Of a stretch of DNA of 64,000 nucleotides, positions 56,294 through 64,000 are shown piece after piece (positions within the stretch are counted from its first letter, which is position 1; each line of letters begins with the position of its first letter). The notes under the pieces are model-generated. The model made no database searches and had not been told where the DNA came from. It saw only the letters and a list, made by a program, of their open reading frames with translations. The position numbers were made by a program, and so were the translations under genes. The stretch spans positions 186,001 through 250,000 of the forward strand of contig CAVTJX010000015.1 of the NCBI GenBank assembly GCA_963735175.1, in the 5' to 3' direction. Origin of the DNA: CAVTJX01 sp963735175 (GTDB taxonomy: Bacteria > Electryoneota > RPQS01).

Positions 56294-57211
56294 TTACCGC
56301 AGCGACGCCACACGGTAGGGACAAGCCCAGCCCGCGGCGTCGTATGCCGCCTCGGAATCATACAGCGTCGCATGTGCCAGGAAATCCACGGCGGCCAGGA
56401 ACACTCCGTCGCGTGCGCGAGTCGTGTACGCGCCACTGTAAATGCCATCGTCTGCCGCCACATCCGGATACAGTCCATCGTCATGCAGTGCGAGGCGCGG
56501 ATGCGGCCGCGCGGCAAATACCCGCGGATGCATCACGCCATGCACCACGTCCGCGGTGTCCACCGTCGCCCACACCACGATCTCCGCATCGGGTCTGACG
56601 ACCGGCAGCGACGCGCGGGTGAAATACGTGTTCAGCGGATCGGTGATATCGGCAATGCGGGTCTCGCCGCTGAACACCTCCAGCCGCCGGATATCAATCG
56701 TGTGCGGATTCGGATCGGCGGAGGTCAGCACGTCCGGCGTGATCTCGAAAATCCGCCAGTTCAATCGCGGCCGCGGACCATGGCCAACGCGCATGGCGTG
56801 GGCCTTGCGCACGAGGGTGTTGACCATCGGCTTGTCGATGAAGGTGCGTAAGCCGCCGCTGGTGTCTGTCACGATGCGTAACTGGCCGCCCAAACGGACG
56901 GTACGTGTGATGGTCGCCAGCGTGTCGCCCTGAATCCGAACCACAACCGATTCCACGTGCCGCCGGGCGATGCGCCCCCAGCCGATAGGATTGATTGGAT
57001 CGTCGAGGCTGCCCGCCTCGCCGGAATCCTCGCCGCTCCACGCGTCGAGTCCTTCAATCTCCTGATCCTCCGTCATGAGCTGGGCCAGGGCCTGTTCGTC
57101 CGTCACGGCCACGCTCGTGTCTTCGTCGGTCTCCTTATCGCAACCGGCAACAAATAGCAGCGCCATTGCCGCCATCACCACCATCGCCCATTTCCACCGA
57201 AATTTTGTCAT
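56294..57211 (-). CDS. Lipoprotein with choice-of-anchor-like beta domain
   Basis: An intact 305-residue protein. The N-terminus carries a lipobox (MALLFVAGC at residues ~16-24), so a lipid-anchored Cys is predicted. An acidic stretch (DKETDEDTSVAVTDEQ, GEDSGEAGSLDD) leads to beta-rich domains; the C-terminal part has DDGLYPDVAADDGIYSGAYT, an acidic-turn motif seen in 'choice-of-anchor X' and similar surface modules. No enzyme motif is visible. It is convergent to OPT-2 and 45 bp downstream of the 57257 gene on the same strand, possibly an operon. Confidence 0.65.
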   Translation of the reverse strand: MTKFRWKWAMVVMAAMALLFVAGCDKETDEDTSVAVTDEQALAQLMTEDQEIEGLDAWSGEDSGEAGSLDDPINPIGWGRIARRHVESVVVRIQGDTLATITRTVRLGGQLRIVTDTSGGLRTFIDKPMVNTLVRKAHAMRVGHGPRPRLNWRIFEITPDVLTSADPNPHTIDIRRLEVFSGETRIADITDPLNTYFTRASLPVVRPDAEIVVWATVDTADVVHGVMHPRVFAARPHPRLALHDDGLYPDVAADDGIYSGAYTTRARDGVFLAAVDFLAHATLYDSEAAYDAAGWACPYRVASLR

Positions 57212-57256
57212 GGCAGGGTTCCTCGCTTTATTGGATAAGAAAAGTTCTGTGCCCGT

Positions 57257-57817
57257 TCACTCGCCCCGGCGCTGCCGCCGCGACCATTTGGGTACGCCTT
57301 CGTCATCGCGCAGCGTAATCAGGCGATCCTGCGTCTTGAATTCTTTGGCAATCATCGCCGGGCCGCCGCGCCCGGCAATCTCCGAACCGCGCACGATCAA
57401 CCGGTCGCCCTTTTTCACTTTGACATCCGCATCTTTCAGAAACCACGCCGGTCCCAGATGCACCGGGATGAATTCGTCGTCCTGGCCTTCCATCCAAACC
57501 AGCACGCCGCGCGGTCCGCGCTTGCCCGGCATGCGCTCAACACGCACGACTTCGCCTTCAACGGTTTTTTCCGTAGCGGGATTGTAGAGCCGTCCGCCCT
57601 CGCCGCCGGGACCCCGCCGTCCCCGTCCCTGGCGCATGCCTTCGGGCCGATCGCCCTGGGGACCGGGACCAAAGCCGTGCGGCCCGCCTTCAAAGCGCGC
57701 ACCGCCGCCCATTCCACAACTTCCGCGGCTACAGCCGCCCGGACAAGCCTCAGCCGTCGTCACAAATGCCAGGGCCAGGGCGGCCAGCAACCCTAATATA
57801 AGAATGTTCCGTTTCAC
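57257..57817 (-). CDS. Small secreted Gly-rich protein with OB-like VHLGPAWFL domain
   Basis: An intact 186-residue protein. Signal peptide (ILGLLAALALAFVTTAEA), then a CPGGCSRGSCGMGGG segment and a Gly/Arg/Pro-rich region. The C-terminal ~105 residues carry TVEGEVVRVER ... VHLGPAWFLKDADVKVKKGD ... PAMIAKEFKTQD, resembling a small OB-fold/DNA-binding-like beta-barrel found in exported proteins encoded near respiratory gene clusters. The function is not known to me. The Cys cluster could bind metal. It probably shares a transcript with the lipoprotein gene. Confidence 0.55.
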   Translation of the reverse strand: MKRNILILGLLAALALAFVTTAEACPGGCSRGSCGMGGGARFEGGPHGFGPGPQGDRPEGMRQGRGRRGPGGEGGRLYNPATEKTVEGEVVRVERMPGKRGPRGVLVWMEGQDDEFIPVHLGPAWFLKDADVKVKKGDRLIVRGSEIAGRGGPAMIAKEFKTQDRLITLRDDEGVPKWSRRQRRGE

Positions 57818-58123
57818 GATCGGTCTCCTGTTGTAAACTCCTGCCTCGAATCTGACATTCTTTGGACAACGGAGTGAACATCAAGTTTAAAGGATGATCC
57901 GATCCGGTAACTTACAGATCGAACCGAAATTAACCGTTAATACAACGCAATTCACGCGCCGGATGACGTATCTTTCAGCATTGGTACACTTACCCCCCAT
58001 TCGTTTCATTCCTGTAGCACCCGAGCTGCGCGTTACATTCCCACGATTGCGCATGCGATTCGCACGCCGACGTCCACCCCATACCCAATGCCAACTCCCC
58101 TGCGAAATGCCTCTTCTTTATAT

Positions 58124-58155
58124 AGTACTTTAGTACTTTAGCACTTTAGTACTTT
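58124..58155. repeat. Four 8-bp repeats (agtacttt), intergenic
   Basis: Four tandem units (third has one change, agcacttt), matching in unit and copy number the repeat embedded in the giant glycan gene at 9892-9923. Confidence 0.9.
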
Positions 58156-58182
58156 ATTTCTTCCCGTCTTCCCTGCTTCCCC

Positions 58183-58211
58183 TTGACTTTCCCTTTTCCC
58201 TGCCCTATATT
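58183..58211 (+). promoter_or_regulatory. Sigma-70 promoter of TetR-efflux operon
   Basis: TTGACT (58183-58188), an exact 17-base spacer, then TATATT (58206-58211). The only element downstream before the first gene is the operator palindrome. Confidence 0.8.
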
Positions 58212-58214
58212 AGG

Positions 58215-58235
58215 TCGTTCGATTTAATCAAACGA
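58215..58235. promoter_or_regulatory. Palindromic operator overlapping transcription start (TetR-type)
   Basis: tcgttcgatt-t-aatcaaacga is a 21-bp inverted repeat with one mismatch pair. It starts 4 bases after the -10 box, where a repressor would block polymerase. The adjacent gene encodes a TetR regulator, so autorepression is the likely logic. Confidence 0.7.
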
Positions 58236-58314
58236 TTGATCTTACTATGTCCCCCAAGCGTCACCTATCCCCAAATCCGCTCCGCCGGTTCACAACAAGC
58301 CGACCGTCGGCGAT

Positions 58315-58991
58315 ATGCTGCCGCTGAAACGGATTCTCGGCACCCTGCCCCCCGAGTTGGCCCTTCCCGAGCCCGACAGCCCTCCCGGTCGGATCCTTAA
58401 CGCCGCCCGTGATCTCTTTGCCGAACAAGGCTTTAACGGCACAAGTACGCGCGCCATTGCCGAGGCTTCACAGGTCAATCTGGCGATGATTCACTACTAT
58501 TTCGGCAGTAAAGAGCAGCTCTACGAGCGCACTCTGGCTGCGGAAGTGCTTGCGTGGCTTTGGCCGGGTCATCAGCACCTTGCCGCCGGAAATGGGCATC
58601 GAGGATGCGCTCGATGACTCTGCCCATCCGCATGATGACGATGATGCTGCAAGATCCCGTTCGCGCCCGTCTCTTCCGTCGCGAGATTGCCGACGGCGCG
58701 GAGCATCTGAAACGTGCCTTACGCGCGCTGGGCGATTACGGCCCGCTTCGCATCCGCGAAGAATTTCGTGTCGCTTATCAGCAGGCCGTGAAAGCCGGGC
58801 ATGTGCGCGCGCTGTCGCCCGATGCCCTGCACGAATGCATTATGGCCCTCGGCTTTGGCACCGTCATGCTCGTGCCGCTGTTTTCGCTCTTCAATAATCG
58901 CGATCTGAACGACGAAACCACCCTGCAGGAGTGGAGCCACACCTTGACCACGATTCTCCGTCACGGATTGCTTGTGGAGAAACCGCAATGA
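58315..58991 (+). CDS. TetR/AcrR-family repressor (CecR/DUF1956-like) (two frame breaks)
   Basis: The N-terminal HTH is complete: RILNAARDLFAEQGFNGTST, then RAIAEASQVNLAMIHYYFGSKEQLYERTL. After breaks near 58550 and 58615 the ligand domain continues (GFGRVISTLPPEMGIEDALD, then PIRMMTMMLQDPVRARLFRREI). About 225 residues is normal. Its stop overlaps the tolC-type gene start (ATGA, 58988). The CecR-like C-terminus and the TolC/HlyD/ABC neighbours mirror the E. coli cecR-ybhGFSR efflux arrangement. The start may lie upstream at ATG 58247 with a frame break. Confidence 0.82.
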
Positions 58992-60298
58992 GCCGACGTC
59001 TGCTGCTCGCCCTCCCCACCCTTTTTATTTCTCTGCTTGCAGCCTCCGCCTCGCTCGCGCAGGACAGCACCGCGCTCACACTGGAGCAGTGCGTGGCCCG
59101 CGCCGTAGCGAACTCGCCGCGCTTGCAGGCCAGCCGCTACACTGTCCGCGCCGCCGATGCCGCCGCCCGCGAATCCCGCGCCGCCCGCTGGCCCACTTTC
59201 GGCCTCGGCGGCAATTACAATTATCAAAGTGAAGTTCAGCAATTGCGCATTCCGCTGGCGATTCCCGGCTTCACCCCGCCACAGATTGCCTTTGGCGACG
59301 GCAATTACTACGACTTCACGGCCACCGCCCGCGTACCGCTCTATACCGGTGGCGCGCTGACCGCCCGTACCCATGTCGATGCCTCAGGCTATCGTGCTGC
59401 GCGGCAGGACTTCGCCACCGACAGTCTATCCTTATTCGCGGATGTGCGCCGTGCCTATTATGCTGCCCTCGGCGCGGCGGCCAAGCTTGAGACCGCGCGG
59501 CAGAACGCGCAGCGCCTCGCCCGCTACGTTGAAGAGCGTACCCGCGCGCAGCAGATCGGCGCGGCCTCCGAGGAAGTTATCATGCTCGCCACCTCGCGCC
59601 TGCGGCAAGCCGAAAGTGTCGTGCTCATGGCCGAGGCCGATGTGCGCACCGCCCGTTTTGCACTCGGGAATCTGCTTGCCACGCCCGGCTCCGAAATCAT
59701 ACCCAGCGGCAATCTCGACCAGTCGCTGCTCGCGGATTTATCACCGGAAGCATCCATCGGGACACTGCCCGAGGTCACGGCCATCGATGCCCGCATCGAA
59801 CAGAGCGCTCACCTCGCCCGCGTTTCACAGAGCGCACGGCTGCCCTCGTTGTCGGGTAATGCCGCGTATCATTATGCTAAGCCGGGTGTTGACGCCATCG
59901 CCAACGACTGGATGGATTATTACACCCTCGGCCTCTCCGCCTCGTGGACACTGTGGGATTGGAATTCCCGCGCCCAGCGTGTGGCATCCTTGCGGGCCAC
60001 GACCCGCGCGCTGGAATCCCGCCGCGAATCACTGACCAACGCGCTGCAAACGCGCCACAGCAGCGCACTGGCCGCCCTCGGCTCCGCCCGCGCGGCGCAA
60101 GCCAAGCTTGCCCAGCGCCTGTCCCTCGAGCAACACCGCAACGTCCTCGTGGAAGGCCGCAAGCAACAGGGCATGGCCACCGAAAGCGAGTACCTCGACG
60201 CGCAGGACGATCTCTCAACCGCGGCCCTCGACCTCGCCGCCGCCACCGTCCGCCTCCGCCAAGCCGAAGCCGACGTCCTCACCGCGTCAGGCCGATGA
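58988..60298 (+). CDS. TolC-family outer-membrane efflux protein
   Basis: An intact 436-residue protein. Signal peptide (LLLALPTLFISLLAASASLAQ); the two internally repeated TolC halves each begin with an LTLEQCVARAVANSPRLQAS-type helix or its counterpart and include the YTGGAL and WTLWDWNSRAQRV turns. Long coiled-coil helices (LETARQNAQRLARYVEERT) form the periplasmic tunnel. Translationally coupled to the TetR gene. Together with the HlyD-like and ABC genes downstream it forms a tripartite exporter, although 2.5 kb with an IS-bearing gene now separates them. Confidence 0.9.
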   Translation: MSRRLLLALPTLFISLLAASASLAQDSTALTLEQCVARAVANSPRLQASRYTVRAADAAARESRAARWPTFGLGGNYNYQSEVQQLRIPLAIPGFTPPQIAFGDGNYYDFTATARVPLYTGGALTARTHVDASGYRAARQDFATDSLSLFADVRRAYYAALGAAAKLETARQNAQRLARYVEERTRAQQIGAASEEVIMLATSRLRQAESVVLMAEADVRTARFALGNLLATPGSEIIPSGNLDQSLLADLSPEASIGTLPEVTAIDARIEQSAHLARVSQSARLPSLSGNAAYHYAKPGVDAIANDWMDYYTLGLSASWTLWDWNSRAQRVASLRATTRALESRRESLTNALQTRHSSALAALGSARAAQAKLAQRLSLEQHRNVLVEGRKQQGMATESEYLDAQDDLSTAALDLAAATVRLRQAEADVLTASGR

Positions 60299-60585
60299 CC
60301 ATCGCATCGCCGAACGGACTCTCCAGAATCCGCCGTCCGTGTCCGGATTATATGTATTAACTGTAGCGCCGCACGCTGTGCGCTCTTCATTCCCGCCGCG
60401 GCAGGTCCCTGATCCGACGAAGTCAGAGACCTCGACCCAGTCGGGCCTGCCCCGAATCTTTGCATGCAGTGCGATGTGCTCTAAGGAATGATTCAGCATA
60501 GACTGAATCATCACTACCCCGGCATCTGTCCGCCACCACAAGTTCTCTTGAGGCTATAAAGGTACTTTGTCTGATAAAATAGCTA

Positions 60586-60621
60586 CAGATTCCGGGCAGG
60601 CCAGGGGATCTGCCTCGGCGG
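60586..60621. repeat. Interspersed palindrome, CAGATTCCGGGCAG family (copy D)
   Basis: The head cagattccgggcagg and tail tctgcctcggcgg are the same as copies A and C, with a shorter loop. It lies in the 372-base gap 60299-60670, which otherwise shows nothing recognisable. Confidence 0.75.
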
Positions 60622-61312
60622 GAAACCATCTCAGACCAGGCCAGACTATCCTCAGACTTAAGGAGCATAAATGTCTCGTGAAGCGATATTGCGCGGAATC
60701 ATTTTCCCGACGATAATAGGTCTCGCTCTGTTCTGCGCATCAGATGTTAGTTCTGCGGCCAATAAGCCGCGACTATTGCTTTCAACGCATGCGCCGGTAC
60801 ACGGTGGATCTTGCGATCCGGGTACAAGGAAGATCCTCGTTGGGACAAGCCTCGAGTTGTCACTGGCGAATACCGCAGACTTGAGTTTGGACTCCCTGAA
60901 GCCGGGATGGCCTGCAGGCTATGCTTTGGAAGCGGCGTTAGACATGCCCATTGGCGAGTTCCAGCCGGTGCCCGGACTGATCGAGCGGTTGCGGCCGCAA
61001 CCATTTTGGTCATTAGGCAATCTTCACAATCAGTGGGCGCTAGCACAGGATCCACAACAGGTTCGCCGCCGGGATTTGAATAGTAAATGCTTTGTGGTTC
61101 ATATTCCTGCGGATTTAGCCGGGCACACGCTGACGTTTCGTGGCCGCTTCCAGCGCGGGGACACACTGTTGGTATCCAAACCGCAGAAGTCGTATGCCAT
61201 AATTGCACCCTGCGATCAGAGCGACAGCGCCCGGATCTTGGCTTCGTGGGTATCTGAAGCCATGCATGCATCCCGACTCGAGCGTGCGCTGGCACTCACT
61301 GACTCACTGTTA

Positions 61313-62178
61313 GAGCGTATCTTAAAAACATCGGAGGAGGATCAGGATGCAGGCGAGGTGGAGGAAGCCGAGATAGTTCTCGATCCAGTACTCGTAGCGT
61401 ACTGGGATTCTCCGGAACTGCGTGAGCCAGGCGAAGAGGCGTTCGATTTTCCAGCGACGCTTGTAGCGGCGTAGCGGGCGACCATCCTGCGTGCGGCGAT
61501 TCCCTTCGCGGTTCGGAGAGATCATCTCGATCCCGTACTTCTCCAGCAGTCGCGCGTCTAAGCGATCACTGTCATACGCCTTGTCACCGATCAGACGCTC
61601 GGGGAGATCATCCACGAAGCGTGACTCCAGCGTTTGTTCGACCAGCGTCACTTCATTGGGCCGAGCGCTTTCTGTGCAGATGGCGAGAGGAAAACCAGCG
61701 CGGTCTGCAATTGCCATGATCTTCGTACCTTTGCCCCGACGGGTAGGTCCCACTTGGCGCCCCCTTTTTTCGCCGGAGCAAAGGTTCCGTCGATGAAGGT
61801 CTCGGAAAGATCCAAGTCTCCGCGCTCGCGGAGATCGCGTGCCAAGGCTTGCAACACCTTCTTGAACGTGCCGGCACGGCTGTACTCCTGATAACGCCGG
61901 TGACACGTTTGGTACGGCGGATAGCGGTCGGGCAGGTCATGCCAAGGCGCTCCCGTCCGCAAGATCCACAAGATGCCGTTCCAGACCTCGCGAGCCGCCA
62001 CGCGCGGTCGTCCGCGACCATCGACCTTCCCCCGCTTAACGCGAGGCTTCTCAACCACTAACGGGGCAATCACCGCCCACTGCTCGTCGGTCAAGTCCAT
62101 CTTCCGAACCTCCGTGAAAGAGAGGCTCCCAAGATAAGAGACCGCGTGCTAACTGTCAACTGTTTTTGAGATGTGCTC
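61313..62178 (-). mobile_element. IS5-family (IS427-group-like) insertion sequence, 866 bp
   Basis: The ends are 18-bp imperfect inverted repeats: gagcgtatcttaaaaaca on the left and, read inward from the right, gagcacatctcaaaaaca (15/18 matches). The target duplication is TA on both sides, as in the IS427 group. The transposase fills the element on the minus strand. Confidence 0.9.
61322..62100 (-). CDS. IS5/IS427-type DDE transposase in two overlapping frames
   Basis: Frame A from ATG 62100 encodes [15 protein letters not shown], the N-terminal DUF4096 domain ([36 protein letters not shown]) and [14 protein letters not shown], whose first Asp is the DDE residue. Frame B carries [30 protein letters not shown] (second Asp) and [20 protein letters not shown] (Glu), ending at 61322. 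The shift near 61760 follows an A6G5 run. IS427-group elements often use programmed frameshifting at such runs, but a missing G at aag(g)tggg would also restore one frame, so I leave it open. Confidence 0.85.
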
Positions 62179-62524
62179 TAGAGATGGGCTGGTCCAGCGC
62201 CTTGGCATTGACGTTTGCGATGAACAGCGCCTATGAGCTCCAGCGTTATGACAAGGCACTCTCGTATTTGGAACGGCTCTACGCGGATTATGGCGTACCG
62301 AGCGTTGATGTTCCGGTAAAGCCGCCACTGAATCGTGATGCTCTACGCTTGCAAGCGAATCAACAGCGATACGAGCGGAAACGAGAAGCCTTGTTAAAGA
62401 TGATCGCCGAACAACAGGGTAAACAAAATCAATCGCAACCCCGTTAACAAGGAGCACAGGACGTGTATTTTCCCCACCCCGGCAGATCCTTGACCTTCCG
62501 AGGCGGAAAGATCTTCTTTCGCGC

Positions 62525-62591
62525 GTAGGGGCGGGTCAAGCACGGGCAAACAAGAATCCACGCCAACGACCATTCCGGCGCGCGACCCGCC
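62525..62591. repeat. Interspersed palindrome, GTAGGG family (copy 2)
   Basis: 67 bp, with the head gtaggggcgggtcaagc and the tail gcgcgacccgcc. It matches copy 1 at 12066 at both ends while the middle differs. It lies in the 310-base gap before the HlyD-like gene. Confidence 0.75.
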
Positions 62592-62757
62592 GAGCAACAC
62601 CACTCCCTCGCCGAGCCGGGTTAAGCGAGCGAACGTTGTTGCATCAAGCGCGATATATAATCCGCGCAACCCGGCCGGAATTCTTCATTGGATTGATCTC
62701 CTTATCTTCGTTTTTCGCTTTCTGCTTTTCGCTTTTCCATAAGCCTCGGGAAATCCT

Positions 62758-63643
62758 ATGCACATAACCCTACGCCTTACCCTCCTCGCCCTCGCCGCTC
62801 TCGTCATCGTTGGTTGCGGACGCAATGGCAAAGAGGTCAATCCCTCGGGCACCCTCGAGACCACCGAGGTCGATATCGCTTCGACCATGGCGGGCCGCAT
62901 CCGCGAGGTCCGGCCCGATCTCGGCGCTCGCGTCAAGGCCGGCGACACGCTCATCGTGCTCGACACCGAGCTGATCTCGCTGCAGCGCGCGCAGAGCGAA
63001 TCCACCCGCGCGAGCCTGCAAGCGCAGCGGCTGGTCACGGAAGACGCCCTCGCCCAGGCCGAAAGCACGCTCGACCTCGCCGATACCACCCTCGCCCGCA
63101 CCGAAGCCCTCGTGAAAGCGGGCAGCGCCACCAACCAGCAGCTCGACGAAGCGCAGACCAAACGCGACATCACTGCCCGCCAGGTGCTGGCCGCGCGGCA
63201 TCAATTGCAAGTGCTCGCCGCCGAGGAAGAAGAAGCTCAACGCCGCCCTCGCCGTCTTCGACCGCCAACTGCGCGACGGCGCCGTCCTCGCCCCCGTCAG
63301 CGGCACGGTGATTCTGCGCAGCGCCGAGCCCGGCGAAACCGCTTCACCCGGCAGCGTGCTGCTGCGCCTGGCCAATCTCGGCGAACTGGAACTGCGCATC
63401 TTCCTCGCCGAAGAAGACCTCGCCCGCGTGAAGCTCGGCCAGGAGCTGCCGGTGCTGGTCGATGCGTTGAAAGGCGACACGCTGAAGGGCAAAGTCACGT
63501 GGATCAGCCCCGACGCCGAGTTCACGCCCAAGAACGTGCAGACGCGGCAAGCCCGCACACAGCTCGTCTATGCCGTCAAGCTCACCGTGCCCAATCCCGA
63601 TGGCCGGCTGCACATCGGCATGCCCGCCGAGGTCAAGCTCTAA
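62758..63643 (+). CDS. HlyD/YbhG-type periplasmic membrane-fusion lipoprotein (one frame break)
   Basis: From ATG 62758 the protein starts MHITLRLTLLALAALVIVGC, a lipoprotein signal with VGC lipobox. Next comes a biotinyl-lipoyl half motif (ETTEVDIASTMAGRIREVRP, GARVKAGDTLIVLD), a long coiled coil (SLQRAQSESTRASLQAQ ... ATNQQLDEAQTKR) and, after a break near 63230 in a gaa repeat, LRDGAVLAPVSGTVILRSAE, the second lipoyl half. It ends VPNPDGRLHIGMPAEVKL. About 295 residues, typical for YbhG-like fusion proteins. It bridges the ABC transporter and TolC. Confidence 0.85.
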
Positions 63644-63644
63644 G

Positions 63645-64000
63645 ATGCCCGCTGCGCCGCGCACGTCCATCTCGAATTCGCCGGCCTTGCCAAGCGCTAC
63701 GGCGACACCGTGGCCCTCGAAGGCCTGTCGCTGGCCGTGCACGCCGGCGAGATCGTCGGCCTCATCGGCCCCGACGGCGCGGGCAAGACCACGCGCCATG
63801 CGCATCGCCTGCGGCCTGCTTCTGCCCGACGCCGGCCACGCGCGCATCATGGGCTACGACGTGGTGGAAAAGCCGATGGCCGTCAAGGAACACATCGGCT
63901 ACATGCCGCAGCGCTTCAGCCTCTACCCCGACCTCACCGTGGCCGAGAACCTGCGCTTCTTCGCCGACCTCTACGAAGTCCCCAAGGCCGAACGCGCCGC
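63645..64000 (+). CDS. ABC transporter ATP-binding protein, YbhF-like (3' partial, two frame breaks)
   Basis: ATG 63645 lies one base after the HlyD-like stop. After a break near 63655 the sequence reads [20 protein letters not shown] with the Walker [10 protein letters not shown]. After another near 63793 come [20 protein letters not shown] and [20 protein letters not shown] (Q-loop), then LRFFADLY, where the window ends. The Q-loop region with LYPDLTV is typical of drug/lipid exporter ATPases such as YbhF. Permease genes are expected beyond the window. Confidence 0.85.
   Translation, partial: MPAAPRTSISNSPALPSATATPWPSKACRWPCTPARSSASSAPTARARPRAMRIACGLLLPDAGHARIMGYDVVEKPMAVKEHIGYMPQRFSLYPDLTVAENLRFFADLYEVPKAERA

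Larger units (their letters stand above)
57818..58314. other. 497-base intergenic region holding repeat, promoter and operator
   Basis: No gene supported. The 5' half is C/T-rich plus-strand sequence; the 3' half holds the 8-bp repeat and the TetR control elements listed separately. Confidence 0.6.
60671..62447 (+). pseudogene. Secreted hypothetical protein disrupted by an IS element
   Basis: ATG 60671 has AAGGAG seven bases upstream. Signal peptide (GIIFPTIIGLALFCASDVSSA), then ~190 residues of unrecognised sequence with helical stretches (LEAALDMPIGEF, ASRLERALALTDSLLE). At codon LLE (61312) the IS begins, and the frame runs into it and stops at 61474. Beyond the right IS end (62178) the same frame resumes: GWSSALALTFAMNSAYELQR, then YDKALSYLERLYADYG, to TAA 62447, a TPR-like helical end. 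Removing 61313-62180 (the IS plus one TA) restores one ~303-residue frame. No function is recognised. Confidence 0.8.

Noticed and set aside
61750..61775. Certain programmed frameshift in the IS transposase
   Set aside because: An A6G5 run is present and the IS427 group is known to shift, but a single missing G would equally restore one frame in this indel-prone sequence. Not claimed.

Overview
This 64 kb window comes from a GC-rich, Gram-negative bacterial chromosome. It encodes outer-membrane proteins (TonB receptor, TolC, a beta-barrel ending in W-R-F), lipoproteins and many large secreted proteins. One secreted protein ends in a FlgD/type IX secretion-like tail with the signature YPNPFNPTT. 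That tail, with PckA, a MaeB-type malic enzyme and paired OPT transporters, suggests an uncultivated FCB-group lineage (Zixibacteria/KSB1/Calditrichota-like). This placement is inference. No rRNA, tRNA or CRISPR array was found. Roughly 55-60 single- or few-base frame breaks interrupt genes whose protein sense continues in another frame, so most 'broken' genes here are probably assembly indels. I give whole-gene spans across the breaks.

Layout. 1-3.8 kb: a secreted vWA/LamG protein, a tandem-PAS protein and an RlmD/TrmA-type RNA methyltransferase. 3.9-13.0 kb (minus): a surface-glycan operon with a ~2,440-residue fusion of methyltransferases, glycosyltransferases and a B12/radical-SAM module, then a CmcI-type and an FkbM-type methyltransferase. 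13.3-20 kb (minus): an M29 aminopeptidase, MtgA, a secreted HEWEH protein and a pentapeptide-repeat membrane protein. 20-26.6 kb: PckA with a coupled aminotransferase, a TonB receptor and a second aminotransferase. 26.8-38.3 kb: a GNDxY-repeat secreted protein, a secreted class II glutamine-amidotransferase-like protein with the sorting tail, MaeB, and a P-domain secreted protein. 38.7-45.2 kb: an OPT transporter, a TPR/HELTH metallopeptidase and a glutamine synthetase.

45.3-53.8 kb is the standout. Five tightly packed co-directional genes encode a diheme cytochrome b-like membrane protein, a membrane-anchored Fe-S/FAD oxidoreductase, a 20-heme c-type cytochrome, a 37-heme c-type cytochrome built from exact 219-bp (73-residue) tri-heme repeats, and an outer-membrane beta-barrel. 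Together they look like a complete route from the inner membrane or NAD(P)H, across the periplasm, to the outside (porin-cytochrome, extracellular electron transfer).

53.9-57.8 kb: a second OPT transporter, a lipoprotein and a small secreted protein. 58-64 kb: a TetR-controlled TolC/HlyD/ABC efflux locus with a clear promoter and operator. It is split by a secreted-protein gene that carries an IS5/IS427-like insertion; removing the element restores that gene's frame exactly. Two families of interspersed intergenic palindromes and several short tandem repeats recur across the window. Some tandem repeats lie inside coding linkers of the giant glycan protein.

Taken together, the genes suggest a peptide- and amino-acid-using heterotroph (OPT importers, M29 and HELTH peptidases, aminotransferases, MaeB, PckA, GS) that may dispose of electrons outside the cell.
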